In this document: positions 37,313 to 45,452 of the stretch, piece by piece
Layout of the letters: each line of letters begins with the position of its first letter
How positions within the stretch are numbered: position 1 is the first letter of the stretch
Assembly: GCA_964598535.1 (NCBI GenBank)
Contig: CAZRCI010000016.1
Span: forward strand, 1-64,000
Source of the DNA: JALHMI01 sp964598535
Lineage (GTDB): Bacteria > Planctomycetota > Planctomycetia > Pirellulales > PALSA-1355
Length of the DNA: 64,000 nt
Direction of reading: 5' to 3'
Made by a program: the position numbers and the translations under genes
Notes under the pieces: generated by a model
Databases searched by the model: none
What the model was told of the DNA's origin: nothing
The model's input: the letters and a program-made list of their open reading frames with translations, nothing else

Positions 37313-38020
37313 TCAGGATTTCTGTCGTTTTTCCCGTTCGTCCCACAAGTCAGCACGTTTTTCGCGAGTGCGTTTGGCACTCTGTTCGCGCCGCCAACGG
37401 GCGATTTCCTCGTGGTTACCTCCCAGCAGCACTTCGGGCACCGCCAAACCGCGATACTCTCGTGGCCGCGTGTACTGGGCAAACTCGAGCAATCGATCAT
37501 CGCCCGAGAATGAATCTTGTCGGTTGCTGTCTTCGTCTCCCAAAACGCCCGGCACCAGCCTGGCCACGGCGTCGATGATAACCATCGCGGCAACTTCGCC
37601 GCCGCCAAGAATGTAGTCGCCGATCGAAATCTCGTCCGGCTTCAAAATCTCCTTCACGCGTTCGTCAAAACCTTCATACCGACCGCACAATAGGAGCAGC
37701 CGCTTATACCCGGCTAGCTCCTCGACGATCCGCTGGTCGAGCCTGCGCCCTTGGGGCGAGAGCAGGACCAGATGGCCGGCGTGCTCCGTAGCCGCTTGCA
37801 CCGCCTCGACGCACTCGACGACCGGCTCGACCTTGAGCACCATTCCCGGACCGCCGCCGAACGGTCGATCGTCCACGGTATGGTGCTTATTGGTCGCCCA
37901 ATCGCGAATATTGTGCGTCGAGACGTTGATCAGCCCTCGCTCGATGGCCAGCCTAACCAGGCTCTGCCCCAAATATCCGCTCAGGATCTCGGGAAACAAC
38001 GTCAACACGTCGAACCGCAT
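37313..38020 (-). CDS. trmD: tRNA (guanine-N1)-methyltransferase
   Basis: A 235-residue SPOUT methyltransferase that makes m1G37 in tRNA. It has the start FDVLTLFPEILSGYLGQSL, the AdoMet knot segments DRPFGGGPGMVLK and LLCGRYEGFDERV, YILGGGEVAAMVIIDAVARLVPGVLG, and the C-terminal RPREYRGLAVPEVLLGGNHEEIARWR. It is between rpsP and rplS. Confidence 0.95.
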   Translation of the reverse strand: MRFDVLTLFPEILSGYLGQSLVRLAIERGLINVSTHNIRDWATNKHHTVDDRPFGGGPGMVLKVEPVVECVEAVQAATEHAGHLVLLSPQGRRLDQRIVEELAGYKRLLLLCGRYEGFDERVKEILKPDEISIGDYILGGGEVAAMVIIDAVARLVPGVLGDEDSNRQDSFSGDDRLLEFAQYTRPREYRGLAVPEVLLGGNHEEIARWRREQSAKRTREKRADLWDEREKRQKS

Positions 38021-38089
38021 GGCGGCGAGCCCGTGGTAGCTTTGGTCTCATCAAGCACTCGAGGCCAATGACCTTGGCCCCCCCGCGGC

Positions 38090-38518
38090 CTATTCGGTCG
38101 CGGCGGCTTCCTCGCTCGACGCACTTTCCGCGGCAGGCGTCCCAGCGGCCGCAGCCGGTTCCGGTTCTGAGCCCGGCGCCGGAGGAATGTAAGCCGGTGC
38201 GCCTGGATCGGGCACGATCCGCGGCATCGCCAGCTTCTCGCGAGCCGACTGCTGCTCAGCGAGATGCGTGCCGTTTTCACCGTACTTTTTGATCAGCGTC
38301 TTGACCTTCATCGACGGCTGCGCACCAACTCCCAACCAGTAGGCAATCCGGTCGGCTTTCAATAAAGCCCGCGCGTCGGTGTCGCTCACCATGGGGTCAT
38401 AGGTGCCCAGTTCTTCAAGCACGCGGCCATCGCGCGGGTTGCGCGAATCCACGGCACAGATGCGGAAGAACGGCCGGTGCTTCCGGCCCAACATTTTCAT
38501 ACGAATTCGAACTGCCAC
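38090..38518 (-). CDS. rpsP: 30S ribosomal protein S16 with long C-terminal tail
   Basis: A 142-residue S16. The first 80 residues are typical (VRIRMKMLGRKHRPFFRICAVDSRNPRDGRVLEELGTYDP and RIAYWLGVGAQPSMKV). The remaining 60 residues form an Ala/Pro/Glu-rich tail absent from E. coli S16 (82 residues). The GTG at 38518 is preferred because AGGAGG lies 5 nt before it; longer ATG starts have no site. It lies between ffh and trmD. Confidence 0.92.
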   Translation of the reverse strand: MAVRIRMKMLGRKHRPFFRICAVDSRNPRDGRVLEELGTYDPMVSDTDARALLKADRIAYWLGVGAQPSMKVKTLIKKYGENGTHLAEQQSAREKLAMPRIVPDPGAPAYIPPAPGSEPEPAAAAGTPAAESASSEEAAATE

Positions 38519-38591
38519 GCGGTCCTCCTGGATCTCAAAATGCGTTCTGAACGAGTGTAATAGGTTTGTCGAAAGCGTGTTCTTGTGAGCG

Positions 38592-40067
38592 CTACTTGTG
38601 GCGCTCGTCGCGTTTACGTTTGCGGGCATCTTTTTCGCGCTGCTTGCGAAGCTTGGCCCGTTCGGCCGAAGTGAGCCGCTTGCCGGTGCCCAGTTTGGGT
38701 TTTTGCAACGTAGCCAGAGGATTCGAAAGGCCCTTTTGCAAATCTTGCACGCGGCGCAAGCGGTCGCGCATGCCCAGGCTGGACATTTCCTTCATCAGCG
38801 CGGCCATACCGTCAAACTGCTTGACCAGGTCACTGACTTCCTTGGCTTCGACGCCCGCGCCCGCGGCGATACGACGCCGGCGGCTCTGGTCGATCAGCCT
38901 GGATGGGTTACGACGTTCGGCAGGCGTCATGGCATCGATGATTCCACCTAGCCGTTTCATGCCCCCTTCGGCGTCGACCGAGTCCATCATCTGCTGCATG
39001 CCGCCCATGCCCGGAATCAGGCTCATGATTTTGTTGAGCGGACCAAGTTTTTTGGTCTGACTCATCATCGAGCGAAAGTCGTCCAGGGTGAATTCACCCT
39101 TGCGCATCCGCTCTTCTTGACGAGCCATCTCGTCCTGGTCGAATTTCTGTTGCGCCTGCTCGACCAGGGTAAGAATATCCCCCATGCCCAGAATACGCTG
39201 GGCCATGCGGTCGGGATGAAATTCCTGGAGCGCGTCGAGATGCTCGCCGGTGCCGATGAACTTGATCGGCACGCCCGTGACGTGCTTGACGCTAAGCACA
39301 GCGCCGCCGCGAGCATCACCATCGAGCTTGGTCAGGATCACGCCATCGAGCTCAAGCGCGTCGTTGAAGGCCTTGGCACTGTTCACCGCGTCCTGGCCGG
39401 TCATGCCGTCCACGACCAGGTATACCTGTTCCGGCTCGACACGCCGGTCGATCTGGCGAAGCTGCTCCATCAACTCTTCGTCGATGTGCAACCGGCCCGC
39501 CGTGTCGAGGATGACGACGTCGGCCCCGATCTTCTTGGCCTGCGCTACAGCGGCCTGGCAGACGGCGACAGGATCTTTCGCGCCAGGCTCGGAGTAGACA
39601 TCGATCTCCAATTGCTGGCCGATGACGTGCAATTGTTCAATCGCCGCGGGACGCTGCAAGTCGGCGGCCACAAGCAATGGCTTCTTGCCGCGTTCTTTGA
39701 GCAATCGCCCCAGCTTGCCGGTGGTGGTGGTTTTGCCCGAGCCCTGCAAACCGCACATCATCAGCACCGTCGCGCCGGGCTTCAGATGCAAGGAGTGATC
39801 AACCGGCCCCATCAAGTCCATGAGCTCTTGATGGACGATGCCGACTACCTGCTGGCTGGGATCGAGCGCGCCAAGCACGCGTTCCCCGAGCGCCTCTTGA
39901 CTGACGCGTGCGATGAAGTCTTTGACGACCGGATAGCTGACGTCCGCCTCGAGCAGCGCCTTCTGCACCAGGGCCAGCCCGTCGCGCATGTTCGACTCGG
40001 TCAGCTTGCTCTTACCGCGCAGCGACTTGAACGCACTGGCCAGGTTTTCTTGCAAGGACTCAAACAT
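38592..40067 (-). CDS. ffh: Signal recognition particle protein Ffh
   Basis: A 491-residue SRP54 GTPase. The N domain starts MFESLQENLASAFKSLRGKSKL, and the G domain has GLQGSGKTTT, LLVAADLQRPAA, DTAGRLHIDEELM and TKLDGDARGG. The Met-rich M domain follows, with MSLIPGMGGMQQMMDSV and SRRRRIAAGAG, the 4.5S RNA-binding part. The basic tail is typical. The ATG at 40067 begins the conserved region. First gene of the ffh-rpsP-trmD-rplS-yraN group. No SRP RNA gene was recognised nearby. Confidence 0.95.
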   Translation of the reverse strand: MFESLQENLASAFKSLRGKSKLTESNMRDGLALVQKALLEADVSYPVVKDFIARVSQEALGERVLGALDPSQQVVGIVHQELMDLMGPVDHSLHLKPGATVLMMCGLQGSGKTTTTGKLGRLLKERGKKPLLVAADLQRPAAIEQLHVIGQQLEIDVYSEPGAKDPVAVCQAAVAQAKKIGADVVILDTAGRLHIDEELMEQLRQIDRRVEPEQVYLVVDGMTGQDAVNSAKAFNDALELDGVILTKLDGDARGGAVLSVKHVTGVPIKFIGTGEHLDALQEFHPDRMAQRILGMGDILTLVEQAQQKFDQDEMARQEERMRKGEFTLDDFRSMMSQTKKLGPLNKIMSLIPGMGGMQQMMDSVDAEGGMKRLGGIIDAMTPAERRNPSRLIDQSRRRRIAAGAGVEAKEVSDLVKQFDGMAALMKEMSSLGMRDRLRRVQDLQKGLSNPLATLQKPKLGTGKRLTSAERAKLRKQREKDARKRKRDERHK

Positions 40068-40648
40068 GGAATCGCAACGCGAACGATCTAAAGGACCATT
40101 GAAAATCAACCGTGGCGTGGACCATCCCGCCTTGATGTACGAGGGACGTCACGCAGCACTGCGCAAAGCCGACCACCCAAATTCCCCACCGGACAGCCAA
40201 ACGCAAAAGAACCCAAACGCAAAAAACATTGGCTGCGCACGGCCCCCCCTAACAATGGGCCCGGGACCTTGGGCAAACCCGCATTCTAGCGAAGCTGGTG
40301 GCTCGATTGCAATCCATGCGGCACCTAGCAATCTGCATTTCGGATGCTAGCAAACTATTGACTTTAGGTAGTCGGGAGCGACAATAGAACGTTTTAAGTG
40401 ATCAGCGTGTTTTTCGCTGCCCGCCCGGAAAATTACTGCGACGACCCACCTTCATTCGAACGGTTGGATCTTGCCCGAATAGAGTGACCTGCCAGGAGGG
40501 TTCCAAGGTCGGCAAGATCGGTCTCACGAAAGTCTGATGGAGCGGTTTTTCAACGGTTCTTCGAGTTTTGGCTGAGTTTCGATTCGGCAGATTGTATTAC
40601 CCGCCGAACGGCGTGCGATTTTTTTGCGTTTTTGGAGGTTTTGATTCG
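40068..40648. other. Intergenic region between ffh and the 74-aa gene
   Basis: About 580 bp. It holds the promoter region of ffh, the candidate plus-strand promoter at 40358, and a leader of about 260 nt before the 74-aa gene. No riboswitch or tRNA structure was recognised in the leader. Confidence 0.35.
40358..40386 (+). promoter_or_regulatory. Candidate promoter of the 74-aa gene
   Basis: TTGACT (40358-40363) and ACAATA (40381-40386), 17 bp apart. The implied leader of about 260 nt is long for a 74-codon gene. Confidence 0.4.
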
Positions 40649-40873
40649 ATGCGGCAAATGCGGAATGTGTTTGAAGCGATCCTGAAGTACGGTCACGACG
40701 AGGACTTCGCCCCGTGTGAGGACGACGGCTTTACGCCGACGGAAGCCCCCGCCGGCTCGAAGGAGAAGCTGGAAATCCTGGCAGCTCGCGTCCTGCGTGG
40801 TGAGCCCCTCTGGCACCCCGAAGATCGTGCCGACTATAGCGGTTTGACCGGCGCCGTGCGCCCGCGGGAATAA
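40649..40873 (+). CDS. Small conserved planctomycete protein
   Basis: A 74-residue protein: MRQMRNVFEAILKYGHDEDF, a Cys-containing turn, then KEKLEILAARVLRGEPLWHPEDRADYSGLTG. I know the second half as a pattern that recurs in planctomycete small hypotheticals. No function is known to me, and it has no signal peptide or metal motif. The ATG at 40649 has GGAGG about 10 nt upstream. It is followed by a strong terminator, which supports a real, monocistronic gene. Confidence 0.75.
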   Translation: MRQMRNVFEAILKYGHDEDFAPCEDDGFTPTEAPAGSKEKLEILAARVLRGEPLWHPEDRADYSGLTGAVRPRE

Positions 40874-40963
40874 CAACAGCGAGCATGCTCGCAGATGGAA
40901 GAGTGTTCGCACAAGGTCGAACGTCGCCGTTAAGTCTCGACCCCAAAAAGCATCTCGACCTTC

Positions 40964-41004
40964 AACACATCGCCCATCGACCCAGGGGCGATGTGTTTTT
41001 TTTT
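40964..41004 (+). terminator. Intrinsic terminator after the 74-aa gene
   Basis: Perfect 12-bp stem AACACATCGCCC (40964-40975) with GGGCGATGTGTT (40986-40997), 10-nt loop, and a run of nine T overlapping the stem end. Confidence 0.88.
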
Positions 41005-41156
41005 GCGCGCTCGAATAATTCAGCCTCACACATAACGAGGCCCTGCTAACGCCGTTCTTGAAGCCCGGATGAGCGGGGACCGACCATCCCCCCTTCGCGG
41101 GCAGCCATCCAATGATCGGCCAAACGTTCCGGAGGGGGCAGCTCCCAGAGGCCGCC

Positions 41157-42854
41157 CTACTTGGCCATGCTGGCCTGGGCCGACTGCGACTCTTCAAAGG
41201 CCGCCTTCTCAGTGGCCAAAGCGTCAAGGTGCGCTTTCGCGGCATCCGCATCCGCGGCGGCAGCCTGGCTTACCTTCGTCTTTTCGGCGAGCGCGGCCTC
41301 GGCGGCAGCAAGCGCTTCGGCAGCCTTCTTGGCGACATCTGCGGCGGCGGCCGTTGCCGATTTCTGAGCCTCGACCTCAGCGGCGGCTTGGGCGGCAGCT
41401 TCCGCGGCGGAGTTCACGGCGGCTACCTGTTGCTCCACACGCATTTGTAACGTCGGAGGATTCGATAGCAGATTTGCCACCTGCGCGCCGTCGGCCACAT
41501 TCCAAACGCGAACCTCGCCCAGCCAATCGCCGGCTATCACGCGGCCAGAATCGTGTGTAATGGCGACTTCAAGCGCCAAGTCGCCCAACGCCGGAAATTC
41601 CTTAATCACCGTACCGCCGCCGTCCCATAGCTTTGTGAGCCTGTCTCGTCCGGTCGATACGAGCTTGCCGTCCTGGGCAAACTCGAGGGCGGTTGCACCG
41701 CCGCCGTGCGCAGCGATGTTCTTAATTTCTTTGCCGCCCTCCATCTCCCAGAGCTTGATCGAGCCGTCCTCGCTCGCGCTAGCCAGGACATTAGAATCCG
41801 GGCGCCAGCTAACGTCGGTCACGCCGCCCTTGTGGCCGGCCAGGTTTTGATACTCACGGGCCGTCTCGGCCTCCCATACGAACAGGCTGCCATTGCGGTC
41901 GGCCGTAGCCAACAGCACGCCATCAGGACTGAACTCAACGGCGTAAATCCACTCGGTATGTTTGCGAATTTCGTGCAGAAGCTCGCCTTCATTCGAGTAA
42001 ATTCGTACCACGCGACCCGGCCCTCCCAGCGCGATGCGCGTGTGGTCTTCATTGATGTCGGCGGCCAGGACCACGTCGAGCTCTTCTCCCACGGTCGTTA
42101 CGCGCTCGCCCGTCTTGACATCATAAACGGCGGCGATGCCCAGCTTTGCCCCGGTACCACCACCAGCCAGCAGCAGCGTACCCGAACGACTGAACTTCAA
42201 GACGTGCGGCACCCCCTCGGGAAACGGCAACACGCTGATCAACTCCGCGGTGTCCGTGTTATATAGCGAGATCTGCTTCTGCCCGGCCACGGCGGCCAAC
42301 GGTGCCCAGGGACTCGTGGCCAGCGCCGTCACGGCACCGGCCCGCGGCGTATAGACGACTGGCTGGCGCATGCGCTTCTCAGGCATTGGCGGCGGCCCTT
42401 CGGGCCTGGCGGCGCCAGAGCTCGCGCTCATCTGAAGCGAGGGCCCCTTCTTCACCTTGGCGACCGATCCGCTGTTTTCGAGCGCGCCCCCGAGGATCCA
42501 TTTCTTGATGATGTCGAGCTTCGCTGCCGGAAGCTTGTCCTGCATCGGGGGCATCGCCGGTTCATCGGTATGATCCACCAGCCCCCACAGACGCGAGCTG
42601 TCCGGATCGCCGGGCTCGATCACCGCGCCGCTGGCGCCGCCCTCGATCGTGGCACCATACGCGGCCAGCGATAGGTCGCTCTTCTTCGTATCCTGGTTGT
42701 GGCAGCTAAAGCAGTGCTCGCGAAAGATCGGTTTGACATGCTCTTCATAGGTAATCTTCTCCGCGGGAGCGTCTTCTCCCCGCGCAACAGGCGTCAGCGT
42801 CAGCCCGCACGCCAGTAAGATTCCCCAATGGATTCGAAGCGTGATCGTCATCAT
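41157..42854 (-). CDS. Exported PSCyt1 cytochrome c-like / WD40 protein
   Basis: A 565-residue protein. After a signal peptide comes a PSCyt1 domain with a heme-type motif HCFSCHN near residue 47 and EPAMPPMQDKLPAAKLDIIKKWILGG. A WD40 propeller of about seven blades covers residues 165-460 (for example HKGGVTDVSWRPDSNVLASASEDGSIKLWEME). The last 100 residues are an Ala-rich coiled coil. It is the last gene of the operon with DUF1501, PPC and PSCyt2 proteins, 30 bp after PSCyt2. Location is probably the periplasm; the role of these planctomycete cytochrome-like proteins is unproven, with links to polysaccharide breakdown suggested. Confidence 0.85.
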   Translation of the reverse strand: MMTITLRIHWGILLACGLTLTPVARGEDAPAEKITYEEHVKPIFREHCFSCHNQDTKKSDLSLAAYGATIEGGASGAVIEPGDPDSSRLWGLVDHTDEPAMPPMQDKLPAAKLDIIKKWILGGALENSGSVAKVKKGPSLQMSASSGAARPEGPPPMPEKRMRQPVVYTPRAGAVTALATSPWAPLAAVAGQKQISLYNTDTAELISVLPFPEGVPHVLKFSRSGTLLLAGGGTGAKLGIAAVYDVKTGERVTTVGEELDVVLAADINEDHTRIALGGPGRVVRIYSNEGELLHEIRKHTEWIYAVEFSPDGVLLATADRNGSLFVWEAETAREYQNLAGHKGGVTDVSWRPDSNVLASASEDGSIKLWEMEGGKEIKNIAAHGGGATALEFAQDGKLVSTGRDRLTKLWDGGGTVIKEFPALGDLALEVAITHDSGRVIAGDWLGEVRVWNVADGAQVANLLSNPPTLQMRVEQQVAAVNSAAEAAAQAAAEVEAQKSATAAAADVAKKAAEALAAAEAALAEKTKVSQAAAADADAAKAHLDALATEKAAFEESQSAQASMAK

Positions 42855-42884
42855 TGCGTCCGCACTGAAGGAACAGTGAATCGT

Positions 42885-45452
42885 TTAGTGATTGAACAGG
42901 AATTCCCGTGAATTGAGCACTGCCCAGTAGATGTCATCGAGAGCAGCTCGCGGATTCTGATCCGCCGCGATCAGCGGTTCGAGCTTTGCCAGCTCCTCAC
43001 TCGTCGGCTTCCGCGATAGGCACGAAATATAAATGCTCTCGATGATCTCGGCGGGGGTTTTACTCGCGTCGAGTTGGTTCTGGACCAGCTTGCTTTCGCC
43101 GATCTTGCGGGCGATCGTGTCACCATTGATCATGTGCAGCGCTTGCGACAAAGTCGGCGACGTGGTCGCCTCGGCTTCGCAAGCCGTCAGCCGCGGAGAA
43201 CGGCCGAATGAAGCCAGGAAGTAATTGCTCGTCTGACCATCGGCAATCTGCACGGCGCGCGCGCCGATCGGCAGCCCTTGGAACTTGTCGGGCACGCCCG
43301 TCACTTGACTCAAGCAATCGAGCAAATTCTCGGCCGGAATGCGGCGGATGAGAGCGTGCGAAAAGTTCTTGAGATCGCCCTCGTTGCTCGCGTTTGGCTG
43401 CGAAGCCCGCTGATACGCCTGTGAATTGGCGATATCGCGTACCAATTGCTTGAAATCGTAATTGTAACTGGTCAGCTTGTCGCCCAATGCTTGGAACAAT
43501 TCGGGATTGCTGGCCGGATTACTGACGCGGACGTCGTCGACGGGCTCGACAATGCCCAGGCCGAAGAAATGCGCCCAAACGCGGTTCGCCACGCTGGTCG
43601 CAAAAAACGGATTCTCCGGCGAAGCGAGCCACTTCACGAGTACTTCGCGGCGGTCCTTGCCGGCGACGTCCGGCGTTGCGCCACCCAGAAACTTCGGAGG
43701 CATCACGCGCCCGCCAACCGGATGGCTAATTTCGCCACCACCGGAATTGAAGACGATCGTCTCGCGATAGTCGGCGCCTTGCTTGCGCCCGATCTGAACA
43801 AAGAATGCGGCAAAGCTGTAATAGTCATCCATCGTCCAGCGGTCGAACGGATGGTTATGACACTGGGCGCACTGGGTGCGAATGCCCATGAACACCTGCG
43901 CCACGTTTTCGGCGGTCTTGAGTGTGTCGCGTTCGATTTGAAAGTAGTTTGTCGGCGGATTGCTGAACGTACCGCCGCTGGCGCTAAGCAGATCCTGCAC
44001 CATCTTGTCGAGCGGCACATTGTTCGAAATCTGGTTTGTCAGCCAGCTCGAATAAAGAAACGCGCTCTTGTAGCTCACGTCGATCGACGACTTGACCATC
44101 AGCAGGTTGGCCCACTTGAGCGCCCAGATCTCGGAAAATTCCTTGCGCTCGAGCAACCGGTCAACCAGCTTCGCCCGCTTGTCCGACGAAGTGTCGTTCA
44201 TGAACTCGTGATATTCCTCGGCCGTCGGCAGCAGGCCCGTGATATCGATCGTCACGCGGCGCAGGAACACTTCGTCCGAACAGAGCTCGCTGGGCTCGAC
44301 GCGAATCTTGTTCAGCTTCGCATTGACCAACTCATCCACGTAGTTTGCCGGCGGCGTGTTGGGCGGTTCGTATTCCAATTCATTCGGCAATACAAGTGCC
44401 TGGCTGCCAACCGTAAATGTGTCGAAGCGAGCCATGATGAATGCTTCACCCCGCGCGCCCGCCGAGACCAGCCCGTTCGAGTCGATCGGGGCCGAGTTGT
44501 CGTTGTTCGACAGAAACACGACCAGGTTCGTCACGTCGCGATCGGTCCCGTCGGAATACTTCGCCCGGGCGATGAACTGCTGCATGGCCCCTTCGCCTTC
44601 CAGCACCACCTTGGGCGGGTAAATCTCCAGCGCCGTGGGCGTGGCGATGTCCCCTGGATCACGGGGCACGCCGGCCTCGAGCCAGCGAAGAACCGCGTTG
44701 TAGTATTCGCTGTCCGGAGGAAACCGCTTGCCACCCGTATGCGGAACCGAACCGTCAGCCTTTTGCAACAACAAGCTCTCGCGAGGCACCGCGAGATTGA
44801 TCCGCCGGAAACCGATCTCATGGGTAATGCGGTGGAAATCGCCGTCAGGGTCATAGCCGAACAACGACAGATTGAAGCCATCCTTGCCCCGCGCCGCGCC
44901 GTGGCAACTGCCCACATTGCAGCCGGCGCGCATAAAGACCGGCATCACGTCGAGTTTGAAGCTGATCGCTCGATCGACCGTCGCTTGCGCGATCTTGACG
45001 GGCAGCTCGACTTTTTGGCCGCCGTATTCCAGCGCCAGCGTCGTCTCGCCGTCGGCCACGGGGTACAGCGTGTGCCCCTCGATCTTGGCCAGGTTTCCAT
45101 GGGCCAGCGACGCGGTGGCTTCCTGGGTCACGTCGAGTGTCACACCATCCGGACGCGTGGCCACGACGATGAACGCCTGCCGGTCGCGGAGCGTGGTCAG
45201 ATCGATGTCCGGCGGATAAGCGGCCAGCGTAAATTCCAGGGGCGGCGCTTGCGGAGCCGGCGCGGCCTGCGGCGCGAGAGACGCTTCGGCGGCGGACGCG
45301 GGCTCGATGGCCGGTTCGGTCGCGACCTCGGCTGGAGCCGTCTCAGCGGCAGGCACGGGCTCCGCTGCCGGGGATGCCGCGGGAGGTTCTTCGGCCAGCA
45401 AACGCCAGTTAAGAACCGCGATCAGCGCGAGAGCGAGTATCGTTCGCTTCAT
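42885..45452 (-). CDS. Exported PSCyt2/PSD1 (DUF1549/DUF1553) protein with Ig-like domain
   Basis: An 855-residue protein. It has a signal peptide, a Pro/Ala/Glu linker, beta domains, and a cytochrome-like segment CNVGSCHGAARGKDGFNLSLFGYDPDGD near residue 180. A BIG2-type Ig domain follows (EIYPPKVVLEGEGAMQQFIARAKYSDGTDRDVT). DUF1549 (YVDELVNAKLNKIRVEPSELCSDEVFLRRVTIDITGLLP) has a second CxxCH in QCAQCHNHPFDRW, and DUF1553 (NPFFATSVANRVWAHFFGLGIVEPVDDVR) is C-terminal. The ATGA overlap with the upstream PPC gene shows coupling. The catalytic role, if any, is unknown. Confidence 0.88.
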   Translation of the reverse strand: MKRTILALALIAVLNWRLLAEEPPAASPAAEPVPAAETAPAEVATEPAIEPASAAEASLAPQAAPAPQAPPLEFTLAAYPPDIDLTTLRDRQAFIVVATRPDGVTLDVTQEATASLAHGNLAKIEGHTLYPVADGETTLALEYGGQKVELPVKIAQATVDRAISFKLDVMPVFMRAGCNVGSCHGAARGKDGFNLSLFGYDPDGDFHRITHEIGFRRINLAVPRESLLLQKADGSVPHTGGKRFPPDSEYYNAVLRWLEAGVPRDPGDIATPTALEIYPPKVVLEGEGAMQQFIARAKYSDGTDRDVTNLVVFLSNNDNSAPIDSNGLVSAGARGEAFIMARFDTFTVGSQALVLPNELEYEPPNTPPANYVDELVNAKLNKIRVEPSELCSDEVFLRRVTIDITGLLPTAEEYHEFMNDTSSDKRAKLVDRLLERKEFSEIWALKWANLLMVKSSIDVSYKSAFLYSSWLTNQISNNVPLDKMVQDLLSASGGTFSNPPTNYFQIERDTLKTAENVAQVFMGIRTQCAQCHNHPFDRWTMDDYYSFAAFFVQIGRKQGADYRETIVFNSGGGEISHPVGGRVMPPKFLGGATPDVAGKDRREVLVKWLASPENPFFATSVANRVWAHFFGLGIVEPVDDVRVSNPASNPELFQALGDKLTSYNYDFKQLVRDIANSQAYQRASQPNASNEGDLKNFSHALIRRIPAENLLDCLSQVTGVPDKFQGLPIGARAVQIADGQTSNYFLASFGRSPRLTACEAEATTSPTLSQALHMINGDTIARKIGESKLVQNQLDASKTPAEIIESIYISCLSRKPTSEELAKLEPLIAADQNPRAALDDIYWAVLNSREFLFNH

